DNA of 64,000 nucleotides from Gloeobacter violaceus PCC 7421 (lineage in GTDB: Bacteria > Cyanobacteriota > Cyanobacteriia > Gloeobacterales > Gloeobacteraceae). The stretch spans positions 2,170,001 through 2,234,000 of the forward strand of contig NC_005125.1 of NCBI RefSeq assembly GCF_000011385.1, in the 5' to 3' direction. Numbering within the stretch: the first letter of the stretch is position 1; the number at the start of each line of letters is the position of its first letter. Of this stretch, positions 43,298 through 51,662 are shown one piece after another. The notes beneath the pieces were generated by a model that saw only the letters and a list, made by a program, of their open reading frames with translations, was not told where the DNA came from and made no database searches. The position numbers and the translations under genes were made by a program.

Positions 43298-44587
43298 CTA
43301 AACAAGGGTCTGTTGCCAGTCGAGGCGGTCGAGGGTACGGGCGCGCTCCAGGGCGCGCTCGAAGCTCGCCAGATTCGCCTCGATTTTCAGGGTCTCGCCC
43401 GCGTAGGGGGCAATTGCTTCTTGGGTCTTGAGGCCGTTGCCGGTGATGTAGACCACGGTCAACTCGTCGGGGGCGATTTTGCCCTGTTCGACCAGTTTCT
43501 TGAGCACCGCCACGGTCGTGCCCCCGGCGGTCTCGGTGAAAATGCCCTCGGTCTGCGCCAGGAGCTTGATGCCCTCGATGATTTCGGCATCGGTGACGTC
43601 TTCGATGTGTCCGCCGGTGCGGCGGGCCAGATCCAGGGCATAAACGCCGTCGGCGGGGTTGCCGATGGCGATCGACTTGGCGATGGTGGCGGGCTTGACC
43701 GGAGCGATAAAGTCGCGTCCGGCCTTAAACGCCTGGGCCACCGGCGAGCAGCCCGTCGCCTGCGCCCCGCTCATGCGCACGGGCCGCTCCCCAACCAGAC
43801 CGGTTTTGATCAATTCCTGAAAACCCTTGTAGATTTTCGTATAGAGCGATCCGGAGGCCACCGGCGCCACAACGTGATCGGGCAGGCGCCAGCCCAACTG
43901 CTCGGCCACCTCAAAACCCAGGGTCTTGGAGCCTTCTGAATAATAGGGGCGCAAATTGATGTTCACAAACCCCCAGCCGTGGCGGTCCGCCACCTCCGAG
44001 CACAGGCGGTTGACCTGGTCGTAGTTGCCCTCCACCGCCATCACCTGCGGCCCGTAGATGAGCGTGCCCAACACCTTGCCCGCCTCCAGATCCGCTGGGA
44101 TGAAGACATAGCACTCGAGACCCGCGTGGGCGGCGATCGCCGCGGTGGCGTTGGCCAGGTTGCCGGTCGAAGCGCACGAAACGGTCGTAAAGCCCAGCTC
44201 GCGCGCCCGCGTGAGCGCCACCGAAACCACCCGGTCTTTAAAGCTCAAACTCGGCACGTTCACCGCGTCGTTCTTGATGTAAAGCGCCCCCAGACCCAGG
44301 CGCCTTGCCAAGCGCTCGGAGCGAATCAGCGGCGTGAGCCCCGTTCCCACGTCGATCACCCGTTCACCCACCACCGGCAAAAACGGCCGGTAGCGCCAGA
44401 TCGAGCGCGGCCCCGCCTCGATGGTCTTGCGGCTGGTGCACCCGCGGATGGCTTCATAGTCGTAGAGCGCTTCGAGCGGACCGAAACAAAATTCACAGAC
44501 GTGCCGGGCTTCGGCCGGGTACTGTTCGCCGCATTCCCGGCAGCGCAAGCCCTTCAAGGTGGTGATGCGCAGGGGCGTCTGGGTCAT
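43298..44587 (-). CDS. thrC: threonine synthase
   Basis: PLP-dependent enzyme of 429 residues converting O-phosphohomoserine to threonine. An N-terminal four-cysteine motif (LRCRECG ... HVCEFC) precedes the PLP-Lys motif VPSLSFKDRVVSVAL (Lys about 115). The phosphate-binding STGNLANATAA and the C-terminal TETAGGTTVAVLKKL and VYITGNGLKT are conserved. The ATG at 44587 is chosen because the open frame upstream has only a weak extension. The ThiS-like gene follows at 15 bases. Confidence 0.95.
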   Translation of the reverse strand: MTQTPLRITTLKGLRCRECGEQYPAEARHVCEFCFGPLEALYDYEAIRGCTSRKTIEAGPRSIWRYRPFLPVVGERVIDVGTGLTPLIRSERLARRLGLGALYIKNDAVNVPSLSFKDRVVSVALTRARELGFTTVSCASTGNLANATAAIAAHAGLECYVFIPADLEAGKVLGTLIYGPQVMAVEGNYDQVNRLCSEVADRHGWGFVNINLRPYYSEGSKTLGFEVAEQLGWRLPDHVVAPVASGSLYTKIYKGFQELIKTGLVGERPVRMSGAQATGCSPVAQAFKAGRDFIAPVKPATIAKSIAIGNPADGVYALDLARRTGGHIEDVTDAEIIEGIKLLAQTEGIFTETAGGTTVAVLKKLVEQGKIAPDELTVVYITGNGLKTQEAIAPYAGETLKIEANLASFERALERARTLDRLDWQQTLV

Positions 44588-44714
44588 GGCAGTCTCACAT
44601 CGAGCAACGTGGGCGCATACTACCACACCCCGTCAAGCAATCCAAAATAAACCCGACTAAAATACTCGTATATTTATTCTTGAGACAAATCAGGCGAAGC
44701 CCTACCCTAAAGCC

Positions 44715-45227
44715 ATGGAATGGGGACAACTGGAGAAAGTGGTTGCGGCGGACACTGCCGCCATGGCCGAGATGGGCGCGCTGCTGAGCCTGGGGATGCC
44801 GGGTTATTGGAGCGAAGGGATGCTGCGCTCGGATGTGGCCCAGCAGGCGGGGCACTATTGTCTGGCGCGCGCCGTCGACTCGGGTGAGGCGCTCGGTTTC
44901 GCCGGCTTCCAACTGGTGCTCGACGAGGCGCACTTGGCGATGCTGGTGGTCCATCCCGAATGCCGACGGCGCGGAGTTGGGACGGCCCTGCTGCACGGGT
45001 TGTTGCGCTGGGCGCGGGAGGTTGGGGCACGGCGGATGACCCTGGAGGTGCGCGCCTCCAATGCTGCTGCGATCTCGCTTTATTGCCGTTTTGGCTTCGA
45101 GACGCTTGGGCGACGCGAACGCTATTACGGTGAGGAGGACGCTTTGGTGATGTGGACCCCGCGCATCGACACCCCCCACTTCACGACCCTGCTGGGACAA
45201 GTCGCTCTTCCCTGGCCCTTTGCCTGA
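44715..45227 (+). CDS. rimI: ribosomal-protein-alanine N-acetyltransferase RimI-like (GNAT)
   Basis: A 170-residue GNAT acetyltransferase. The acetyl-CoA loop is VVHPECRRRGVGTALLHGLLRWARE, followed by RMTLEVRASNAAAISLYCRFGFETLGRRERYY, the combination found in RimI. The last 20 residues (HFTTLLGQVALPWPFA) extend beyond E. coli RimI. The target is expected to be a ribosomal protein or other N-terminus. The ATG at 44715 is the first start; it is divergent from thrC with about 127 bases between the starts. Confidence 0.86.
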   Translation: MEWGQLEKVVAADTAAMAEMGALLSLGMPGYWSEGMLRSDVAQQAGHYCLARAVDSGEALGFAGFQLVLDEAHLAMLVVHPECRRRGVGTALLHGLLRWAREVGARRMTLEVRASNAAAISLYCRFGFETLGRRERYYGEEDALVMWTPRIDTPHFTTLLGQVALPWPFA

Positions 45228-45508
45228 AGAAGCGCCGCCCTGCCCGAATGGCCAGGTTAAAAATGCGTTGGAAATGGAGCAAACTTGGTTACGATGGAGG
45301 CGGGCGCATGGGCCGAACCCGGTCAACTAAAATCCCATTTGGATACATACATTCGGCTGCCCTCGCGGGCGGCTTTTCAGCGGGTGTAGAGCAGTTTTGT
45401 CGAGACCCTCAGAGCGCGGCCAGGAGCGGCTCATGCCCGGATCCCGGCTGCAGCCTGTGTTAGGATTAGGTAACCCTCAAAGGGCGCTGCAGGTGAAGGG
45501 ACATAGCC

Positions 45509-47968
45509 ATGTTTGAAAGATTTACCGAGAAAGCAATCAAAGTGATCATGTTGGCCCAGGAGGAAGCCCGTCGCCTGGGACACAACTTTGTGGGTACCGA
45601 GCAAATCCTGCTCGGCCTCATCGGTGAGGGCACCGGCGTCGCCGCCAAGGTGCTCAAGTCCATGGGAGTCAACCTGAAGGACGCCCGCATCGAGGTCGAA
45701 AAAATCATCGGCCGCGGCTCCGGGTTTGTGGCGGTCGAAATTCCGTTTACGCCCCGGGCCAAGCGGGTGCTGGAGCTGTCGCTCGAAGAAGCACGCCAAC
45801 TTGGCCACAACTACATCGGCACCGAGCATTTGCTGCTGGGCCTCATCCGCGAGGGAGAAGGCGTCGCTGCCCGGGTGCTCGAGAATCTGGGAGTCGATCT
45901 GTCCAAGGTCCGCACCCAGGTCATCCGCATGCTGGGAGAGACCGCCGAGGTCTCCGCCGGGGGCAACACCGGCCGCACCAAGACCCCGACCCTGGACGAG
46001 TTCGGCTCCAATCTCACCCAGATGGCCGCCGAGGGCAAACTCGACCCAGTGGTGGGCCGCGAAAAAGAAATCGAACGGGTCATCCAGATCCTGGGTCGCC
46101 GCACCAAAAATAACCCCGTGCTCATCGGCGAACCGGGCGTGGGCAAGACGGCGATTGCCGAGGGCCTCGCCCAGCGCATCTCCAACAACGACATTCCCGA
46201 CATCCTGGCCGACAAGCGCGTCGTCACCCTCGACATTGGCTTGTTGGTAGCGGGCACCAAGTACCGCGGTGAATTCGAAGAGCGGCTCAAAAAGATCATG
46301 GACGAGATCCGTGCCGCCGGTAACGTCGTGCTGGTCATCGACGAGGTGCACACGCTCATCGGCGCCGGGGCTGCCGAGGGGGCCATCGACGCCGCCAACA
46401 TCCTCAAGCCGGCCCTCGCGCGCGGCGAGCTGCAGTGCATCGGGGCGACCACCCTCGATGAGTACCGCAAGCACATCGAGCGCGACGCCGCCCTCGAGCG
46501 CCGCTTCCAGCCGGTGATGGTGGGTGAGCCGACGGTCGATGAGACTATCGAGATCCTGCGCGGGTTGCGCGAGCGCTACGAGCAGCACCACAAGCTCAAG
46601 ATCACCGATGAGGCGCTCATCGCCGCCGCCCAGCTTTCCGATCGCTACATCTCCGATCGCTACTTGCCGGACAAGGCCATCGACCTGGTCGACGAGGCCG
46701 GTTCGCGCGTGCGGTTGCTCTCCTCGCAACTGCCCCCGGCGGCCAAGGAACTCGACAAAGAACTGCGCCAGATTCTCAAAGAAAAGGACGACGCCGTGCG
46801 CGGCCAGGACTACGAGCGGGCGGGCGAGTTGCGCGACCGCGAGATGGAAATCAAATCCCAGATTCGCTCGATTGCCCAGGCGCGCAAGTCCGAGACCGCC
46901 AACGAAGAGTCTCCCAACGTCACCGAAGAGGATATCGCCTACATCGTCTCGAGTTGGACGGGGGTGCCGGTCAGCAAGCTCACCGAGTCTGAGACCGAGA
47001 AGCTCCTGCACATGGAAGACGTGCTCCACCAGCGCCTCATCGGTCAAGAAGAAGCAGTCAAGGCCATCTCCCGGGCCATCCGCCGGGCGCGCGTCGGCCT
47101 CAAAAATCCGAAGCGGCCGATCGCGAGCTTCATCTTCAGCGGTCCCACCGGCGTCGGCAAGACCGAACTGGCCAAGTCGCTGGCGACCTACTTCTTCGGC
47201 TCCGAGGATGCGATGATCCGCCTCGACATGTCCGAGTACATGGAGCGGCACACGGTGAGCAAGCTCATCGGTTCGCCCCCCGGCTACGTGGGCTACAACG
47301 AGGGCGGTCAGCTCACTGAGGCGGTGCGCCGCCGTCCCTACACGGTGATCCTCTTCGACGAAATCGAGAAGGCCCACCCGGACGTGTTCAACGTGCTGCT
47401 GCAGATCCTCGAGGACGGTCGCCTCACCGATGCCAAGGGCCGCACGGTCGACTTCAAGAACACCTTGATGATCATGACCAGCAACGTCGGCTCCAAGGTG
47501 ATCGAAAAGGGCGGCGGCGGCCTCGGCTTCAACACCGCCGGCACCGAAGAGGAGCAGCGCTACAACCGCATCAGCGAACTGGTCAAAGAAGAACTCAAGC
47601 AGTACTTCCGCCCCGAGTTCCTCAATCGCCTCGACGAGATCATTGTCTTCCACCCGCTGACGCGCGAGGAAGTCAAGCAGATCGCCGTGATCATGCTGCG
47701 CGAGGTGTTCGCCCGCCTCGAAGAGCAGAACATGAAGATCGAGATTACCGACGCGTTCAACCGAAAGCTGATTGAAGAAGGCTACTCCGCCACCTACGGC
47801 GCCCGGCCGCTGCGCCGCGCCATCCAGCGCATGCTCGAAGACCAGCTGGCCGAAGAAATTCTGGCCGCCCGCCTTAAAGAGGGCGACACGGTCTTGGTCG
47901 ACGTCGATAGTGACGGCAAGCCGACCTTCATCGTCAAGGACCGCACCTTGGCCACCGCCGAAGGTTAA
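45509..47968 (+). CDS. clpC: ATP-dependent Clp protease ATP-binding subunit ClpC
   Basis: Hsp100 AAA+ unfoldase of 819 residues that feeds substrates to ClpP/R in cyanobacteria. It has two N-domain repeats ([17 protein letters not shown] to RVLENLG, about 1-140) and D1 Walker [10 protein letters not shown] with [10 protein letters not shown]. The UVR/M region is around 430 ([20 protein letters not shown]). D2 has Walker [10 protein letters not shown] and Walker [13 protein letters not shown], followed by the ClpP-binding loop region GGLGFN. Its N-domain is closely similar to that of the ClpN-Uma2 gene 2.7 kb downstream on the other strand. The gene is followed by a strong terminator. Confidence 0.98.
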   Translation: MFERFTEKAIKVIMLAQEEARRLGHNFVGTEQILLGLIGEGTGVAAKVLKSMGVNLKDARIEVEKIIGRGSGFVAVEIPFTPRAKRVLELSLEEARQLGHNYIGTEHLLLGLIREGEGVAARVLENLGVDLSKVRTQVIRMLGETAEVSAGGNTGRTKTPTLDEFGSNLTQMAAEGKLDPVVGREKEIERVIQILGRRTKNNPVLIGEPGVGKTAIAEGLAQRISNNDIPDILADKRVVTLDIGLLVAGTKYRGEFEERLKKIMDEIRAAGNVVLVIDEVHTLIGAGAAEGAIDAANILKPALARGELQCIGATTLDEYRKHIERDAALERRFQPVMVGEPTVDETIEILRGLRERYEQHHKLKITDEALIAAAQLSDRYISDRYLPDKAIDLVDEAGSRVRLLSSQLPPAAKELDKELRQILKEKDDAVRGQDYERAGELRDREMEIKSQIRSIAQARKSETANEESPNVTEEDIAYIVSSWTGVPVSKLTESETEKLLHMEDVLHQRLIGQEEAVKAISRAIRRARVGLKNPKRPIASFIFSGPTGVGKTELAKSLATYFFGSEDAMIRLDMSEYMERHTVSKLIGSPPGYVGYNEGGQLTEAVRRRPYTVILFDEIEKAHPDVFNVLLQILEDGRLTDAKGRTVDFKNTLMIMTSNVGSKVIEKGGGGLGFNTAGTEEEQRYNRISELVKEELKQYFRPEFLNRLDEIIVFHPLTREEVKQIAVIMLREVFARLEEQNMKIEITDAFNRKLIEEGYSATYGARPLRRAIQRMLEDQLAEEILAARLKEGDTVLVDVDSDGKPTFIVKDRTLATAEG

Positions 47969-47983
47969 GGCCCATTACCCCAC

Positions 47984-48009
47984 AGCCCCCGACCGATCGG
48001 TCGGGGGCT
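47984..48009 (+). terminator. rho-independent terminator of clpC
   Basis: AGCCCCCGACC-GATC-GGTCGGGGGCT is a perfect 11-base stem with a GATC loop, followed on the + strand by TTATTTTAT. It lies 16 bases after the clpC stop and would end clpC transcription. Confidence 0.92.
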
Positions 48010-48033
48010 TTATTTTATCGCTCCATGCAAAAA

Positions 48034-48055
48034 CCCCCAGCCAACGGACCGGGGG
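48034..48055 (-). terminator. terminator-like hairpin for the small minus-strand gene
   Basis: CCCCC...GGGGG stem at 48034-48055 with inner GCC/GGA pairing around an AAC loop. On the minus strand it is followed by TTTTTGC, and it lies about 20 bases past the stop of the 79-residue gene at 48076. Confidence 0.7.
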
Positions 48056-48075
48056 CGATTCGCTCAAAGGAATTC

Positions 48076-48315
48076 TTAGGACCGGGCGACGCGGCTCCCC
48101 GCAAAAAGCAAAACCAGACCGGCCATCGCCATCAACGGCCAGGACCAGGGACCGGCACCGAAGCCGTCGAGAAACAAACTGGCAATTCCCAACACAACAC
48201 CAAGGCCGAAGAGTTGACCCGTCTGGCGAGAGGCTGGGAAAAGTTCACAGGCAGGATGCTCAGGCGTTTGTACCGCAGTCCCCTGATAAACGCCATCGGA
48301 AAAAGGTGTGAGCAT
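48076..48315 (-). CDS. small hydrophobic hypothetical protein
   Basis: A 79-residue protein with an N-terminal polar stretch and two hydrophobic segments (FGLGVVLGIASLFLDGFGAG and WPLMAMAGLVLLFAGSRV). There is no signal peptide or recognised family. Support comes from the hydrophobic design and the terminator-like hairpin directly downstream. It is convergent with clpC. Confidence 0.55.
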   Translation of the reverse strand: MLTPFSDGVYQGTAVQTPEHPACELFPASRQTGQLFGLGVVLGIASLFLDGFGAGPWSWPLMAMAGLVLLFAGSRVARS

Positions 48316-48673
48316 GAAACCCTCGAGCTATAGTCCGTTAACAACAGGTTAGTGGCAGCTCACCCGCGCGGCGCGAAAAAAGCCGAAAAATTCATCAACG
48401 TTTACACAAAGGAATTGACCATCGATTTTCATAGGCACAAATGCTTACGCCGACTGCTGAGCACAAATACTTAGCGGTTAGGATTGATACTTTTCGATTG
48501 TCCTCAACCCGGCTCCTGTAGACGGGCCTGCTCGACAAAACCGACACAGGAAGGTAACAATCCATCGCCCACTTATATCCGGAACGAGCTGCGGCCCGCC
48601 CATCCAGGCGACCAGACCGTTGGTCGTCCCTAGGTCGATGCCGATCACCTTTGCCATCTGTGTATGAACAGCA
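48316..48673. other. gap containing an Hsp70 gene fragment and no intact gene
   Basis: A 358-base interval between the 79-residue gene and the first ankyrin gene. The minus strand holds a 5' fragment of a DnaK gene at 48478-48657. The rest (about 48316-48477) shows no recognisable coding sequence and is comparatively AT-rich. Confidence 0.7.
48478..48657 (-). pseudogene. 5' fragment of a dnaK/hsp70 gene
   Basis: An ATG at 48657 opens a frame that reads MAKVIGIDLGTTNGLVAWMG, the invariant nucleotide-binding N terminus of DnaK (GIDLGTTN phosphate loop). After about 28 residues the similarity stops, and the frame ends with TAA at 48478-48480 (59 codons in all). Full DnaK is about 630 residues, so this is a truncated remnant, possibly a recombination scar. 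Confidence 0.78.
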
Positions 48674-49213
48674 ATGGATAATCAGCAACTCCTTCAGGCC
48701 ATCCGAACGGCCGACAGCGAACAGATCCGGCAATTGCTCGCCCAGGGCGCCTCTGCCAACGGCCAACCGGAACCGCTGCTGCTGTGGCTGCGCCCCCGAA
48801 CCTTACCGTTGGTCGAGGCGATCCGCAGCCGCAATGCAGCGATCGTGCGGCTGCTGTTGGAGGCGGGGGCCAACCCGAACGCGGCGGATCGCCAGGGGGT
48901 GTTGCCGCTCAAAGTCGCGATCTACCTGAGCGATGAGGAGATCGTCCGGCTGCTGCTGGTGCACGGAGCCGATCCGGAGAAGCGCGGCGGCGACGAGATT
49001 GCCAATGCGCTGCAGCAGGCCGCCTACGAGGGCAATCTCCAGATGGTGCGGTTGTTGCTGGAGCATGGGGCGGCTCCAGCGGCGGTCACCGCCCAGGACA
49101 AGACCGTCCTTGCGCGCCTGCGCGGCCCGGTGCTGCAACTGCTCATCGACGCAGGAGCGGAGGTGCCGCCGGAAATTCTGGCCATGCTGCGAGAAGGGTC
49201 GGCGCTTCCGTAA
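48674..49213 (+). CDS. ankyrin-repeat protein (tandem copy 1)
   Basis: A 179-residue protein made of about five ankyrin repeats. Typical units are LPLVEAIRSRNAAIVRLLLEAGANPNAADRQG, LPLKVAIYLSDEEIVRLLLVHGADPEKRGG and LQQAAYEGNLQMVRLLLEHGA. It ends in RGPVLQLLIDAGAEVPPEIL and the tail LREGSALP. It has no signal peptide. It is paralogous to the next gene. The ATG at 48674 is the first start. Protein-protein interaction is expected; the partner is unknown. Confidence 0.88.
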   Translation: MDNQQLLQAIRTADSEQIRQLLAQGASANGQPEPLLLWLRPRTLPLVEAIRSRNAAIVRLLLEAGANPNAADRQGVLPLKVAIYLSDEEIVRLLLVHGADPEKRGGDEIANALQQAAYEGNLQMVRLLLEHGAAPAAVTAQDKTVLARLRGPVLQLLIDAGAEVPPEILAMLREGSALP

Positions 49214-49397
49214 GGTGCCTCTCCCCAGGAACTCCCCGCTCCCCGGGTTCGGTCTTCAAGGTCGATGCCCTAAATAACTATGAAAAGCTTCCCTACAAAG
49301 GACAAATCTCTTGTCCGAAAGTGCGAGCGTGGGACACCCCTCAGGAGGTCTCTATGATCCCGGAAGAATCAGATCCATCCCGACGAACAGAAACCCG

Positions 49398-50252
49398 ATG
49401 GTTGATCAAAAACTGATTCTCGCCATACAGAGAGCTGAAATCGCGCAAATTCGGCGATTGCTCGCAGATGGGGTGTCACCCAATGGTCCTACAGTGGCCC
49501 CGTTGTTCGGCACCCGACCCCAGACATTGCCTTTGATCGAAGCCATTCGTTGTCGGCAAAAAGAGATCGTTCATCTGTTGCTCGAAGCGGGAGCAGACCC
49601 GCAGGCCTCCGAATATTCCGGGGCGACACCGCTTGCAATGGCAGTCCACCTGAATTTTCAGGAGGCGGTACAGTTTTTGCTCGCCAAAGGAGCGAACGCA
49701 GAAACCGATCGACATTTGCGCAGTCCGAACGCACTAGTGCAAGCGATCAGGATTGGCGACAGCCATGCGGTGCGTCGGCAGTTGGAGGATGGCGCATCTG
49801 CGGAAGGGCAGGCAGGTTTGCTCAAAGCGTTGGTGCGGCCGGAGGCGGTCCCTCTGGTCGAGGCGGTGCGCGGTGGGCAGCAAGAGATTGTGCGCCTGCT
49901 GCTTGAAGCGGGAGCCAATCCAAACGCGGCGGATAAACGCGGAGCCCTGCCTCTGAAGCTCGCAGTCCATCTGGGCAGCGAACCCATCGTCCGGCTACTT
50001 CTGGAGCACGGAGCCGATCCCAACAAACGCGCCAGTGGCGAGACCACCAGTGCGCTCCAGCACGCCGCCTTCTACGGACATGTCGAATTGGTGCGTGTGC
50101 TGCTGGAGCACGGCGGGAACCCCGCCGCGGTCCTGCAAACCAAGTCCCTGTTTCGCATTCGCGGGCCGATTTTGCAGATGCTCATCGACGCGGGCGGCGA
50201 AGCGCCGGAGGAGATTCTGCAGATGCTGCGCGAAGGTTCGGCTTTGCCGTAA
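49398..50252 (+). CDS. ankyrin-repeat protein (tandem copy 2)
   Basis: A 284-residue ankyrin protein. The internal phrases are close to copy 1: TLPLIEAIRCRQKEIVHLLLEAGAD, LPLKLAVHLGSEPIVRLLLEHGADPNKRASGE, and the ending RGPILQMLIDAGGEAPEEIL with LREGSALP. About seven or eight repeats are present, so copy 2 has internal duplication relative to copy 1 (compare EAVPLVEAVRGGQQEIVRLLLEAG with the earlier unit). The ATG at 49398 is in a good position relative to the first repeat. Confidence 0.88.
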   Translation: MVDQKLILAIQRAEIAQIRRLLADGVSPNGPTVAPLFGTRPQTLPLIEAIRCRQKEIVHLLLEAGADPQASEYSGATPLAMAVHLNFQEAVQFLLAKGANAETDRHLRSPNALVQAIRIGDSHAVRRQLEDGASAEGQAGLLKALVRPEAVPLVEAVRGGQQEIVRLLLEAGANPNAADKRGALPLKLAVHLGSEPIVRLLLEHGADPNKRASGETTSALQHAAFYGHVELVRVLLEHGGNPAAVLQTKSLFRIRGPILQMLIDAGGEAPEEILQMLREGSALP

Positions 50253-50654
50253 GCAGGTGTCAGGACCAAACCGCTGCCCGTCAGGTTTTCCTAGACCTTT
50301 GCCTCGACCGCTTTACTCCCCATTCCATGCGCAGCCTAGCGACCGGCCAGCCCCATCGCCGCAGTCGACACGCGTCGTGCAGGCCCTGGAAGAGTAAGCC
50401 CATCCCACCCACCGACTCTCACGCCCACCTCGCCATCGAGTCCGGGGGGGGTGTCGGGGGGGTGGCACGCCCCTCGACGCGGGGAGGTTGGAGAGCGCGA
50501 GAGGGGAACCCGAAGGGGGTTCCGCCTCTCGCACCCACAGATCGTCGTGCCAAACCAACCACCAGATCTCAGGCTATAAACTCCTACCTCTCTCAACATT
50601 TCCAGTTCATCATTTGGTCAAGACTTTTTTATTCGCTCAGGCGAGTTCTGGATT
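50253..50654. other. 402-base gap with G-runs and a strong hairpin
   Basis: No gene is evident. It contains G-runs (eight at 50444-50451, seven at 50456-50462, then GGGG further on) and a long hairpin at 50497-50532. The right end (from about 50560) is AT-rich and precedes the convergent ClpN-Uma2 gene's stop. Confidence 0.6.
50497..50532. repeat. 36-base inverted repeat (hairpin)
   Basis: GCGAGAGG and GGAACCC pair with GGGTTCC and CCTCTCGC, with a single bulged G and the loop GAAGG. On neither strand does a T-run follow, so it is not an ordinary terminator; a dispersed repeat element is possible. Confidence 0.65.
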
Positions 50655-51647
50655 TCACGATTCCGATTGGGTTTCCGCCAGGGGAGGCCAGAATTCTGAG
50701 ATCGGTACTTCCCAGCCGGGAAAAAGTTCGTGTAATCTGAGCGTGTCCTGGCCTTGCAGAATTTGCCTATCGTCCTCCCCGCAATAAACAGAAACCGTCT
50801 GCAATTGGGGATCAAGCAACAGGCCAACCTTTACCCCATACTCCATCAAAATTTCCAGTCGCGTTTGCTTTGCGGAAGGCTCAGGGCCGCAGAGAACCAC
50901 AGCTGCCAGCTCGGGGATGACATCTTGAAAAGGGTGTTGATCAAGCTGACCGTGGCCAATAAAAGCGACGTTGGGAGTCAAAGTCAAGTAATCGTCCTCG
51001 TTGAGCACCAGTCGCAGGCTGGGCGAGTTAAGGACATGTCCCAGTCGGCGCGGTTCCACCCACCGGTAGAGAGCGGCGCTGAAGCGGGCAGCGACGATGG
51101 CCGCTACCGGTTCAACAAAGCGAAAGATTGGGTTACTCAGCTCTTCAATGAGGGGGCGAACCCGGCTCGCAGACGAAGAAAGTGTACGGGGCAAACTTGA
51201 TGGGGGTTCCGGAGATTGCTGGGCAGTGCTCCTGATTTGCTCCAGCAGCTGCGCAAGATTAACGCCCATATTTTCAAGAACGCGAGAAGCAACTCCTTCT
51301 CCCTCTTGCAGCAAGCCGATGAGCAGGTGTTCCGTACCGATATGGTTGTGCCCCAGGTAGCGCGCTTCTTGAAGCGATAGCTCCAGAACCCGCTTGGTCC
51401 GGGGGGTAAACGGAATCTCGACAGCGACAAACCCACTGCCGCGACCAATGATCTTTTCGACCTCGATGCGGGCACGCTTCAAGCTGACCCCCGCTGACTT
51501 GAGCACGTGAGCGGCGTTTCCGGTGCCTTCGCCAACAAGCGCGCAGAGGATTTGCTCGGTGCCCACAAAGTTGTGCCCCAGGCGACGGGCTTCCTCCTGG
51601 GCCAGCATGACCACTTTGATCGACTTCTCGGTAAACCGCTCGAACAT
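50655..51647 (-). CDS. ClpC N-domain / Uma2 (DUF820) fusion protein
   Basis: A 330-residue protein. Residues 1-137 are a ClpC double N-domain, strongly similar to the ClpC encoded nearby ([20 protein letters not shown] start; [39 protein letters not shown]). After a Ser/Pro linker, residues about 195-325 form a Uma2-type PD-(D/E)XK domain ending in [40 protein letters not shown] and [16 protein letters not shown]. The nuclease Asp of SPDVAF is Asn (TPNVAFI), and the VVEV/LSPS acidic residue is not visible ([11 protein letters not shown]). It starts 15 bases after the ATP-grasp gene, so it is likely co-translated with it. Confidence 0.85.
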   Translation of the reverse strand: MFERFTEKSIKVVMLAQEEARRLGHNFVGTEQILCALVGEGTGNAAHVLKSAGVSLKRARIEVEKIIGRGSGFVAVEIPFTPRTKRVLELSLQEARYLGHNHIGTEHLLIGLLQEGEGVASRVLENMGVNLAQLLEQIRSTAQQSPEPPSSLPRTLSSSASRVRPLIEELSNPIFRFVEPVAAIVAARFSAALYRWVEPRRLGHVLNSPSLRLVLNEDDYLTLTPNVAFIGHGQLDQHPFQDVIPELAAVVLCGPEPSAKQTRLEILMEYGVKVGLLLDPQLQTVSVYCGEDDRQILQGQDTLRLHELFPGWEVPISEFWPPLAETQSES

Positions 51648-51662
51648 GGGTGTCCCCCCAAA

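Noticed and set aside
45431-47653. 740-codon minus-strand open frame over clpC
   Set aside because: It covers almost all of clpC in reverse and has no family features; it is a by-product of codon bias.
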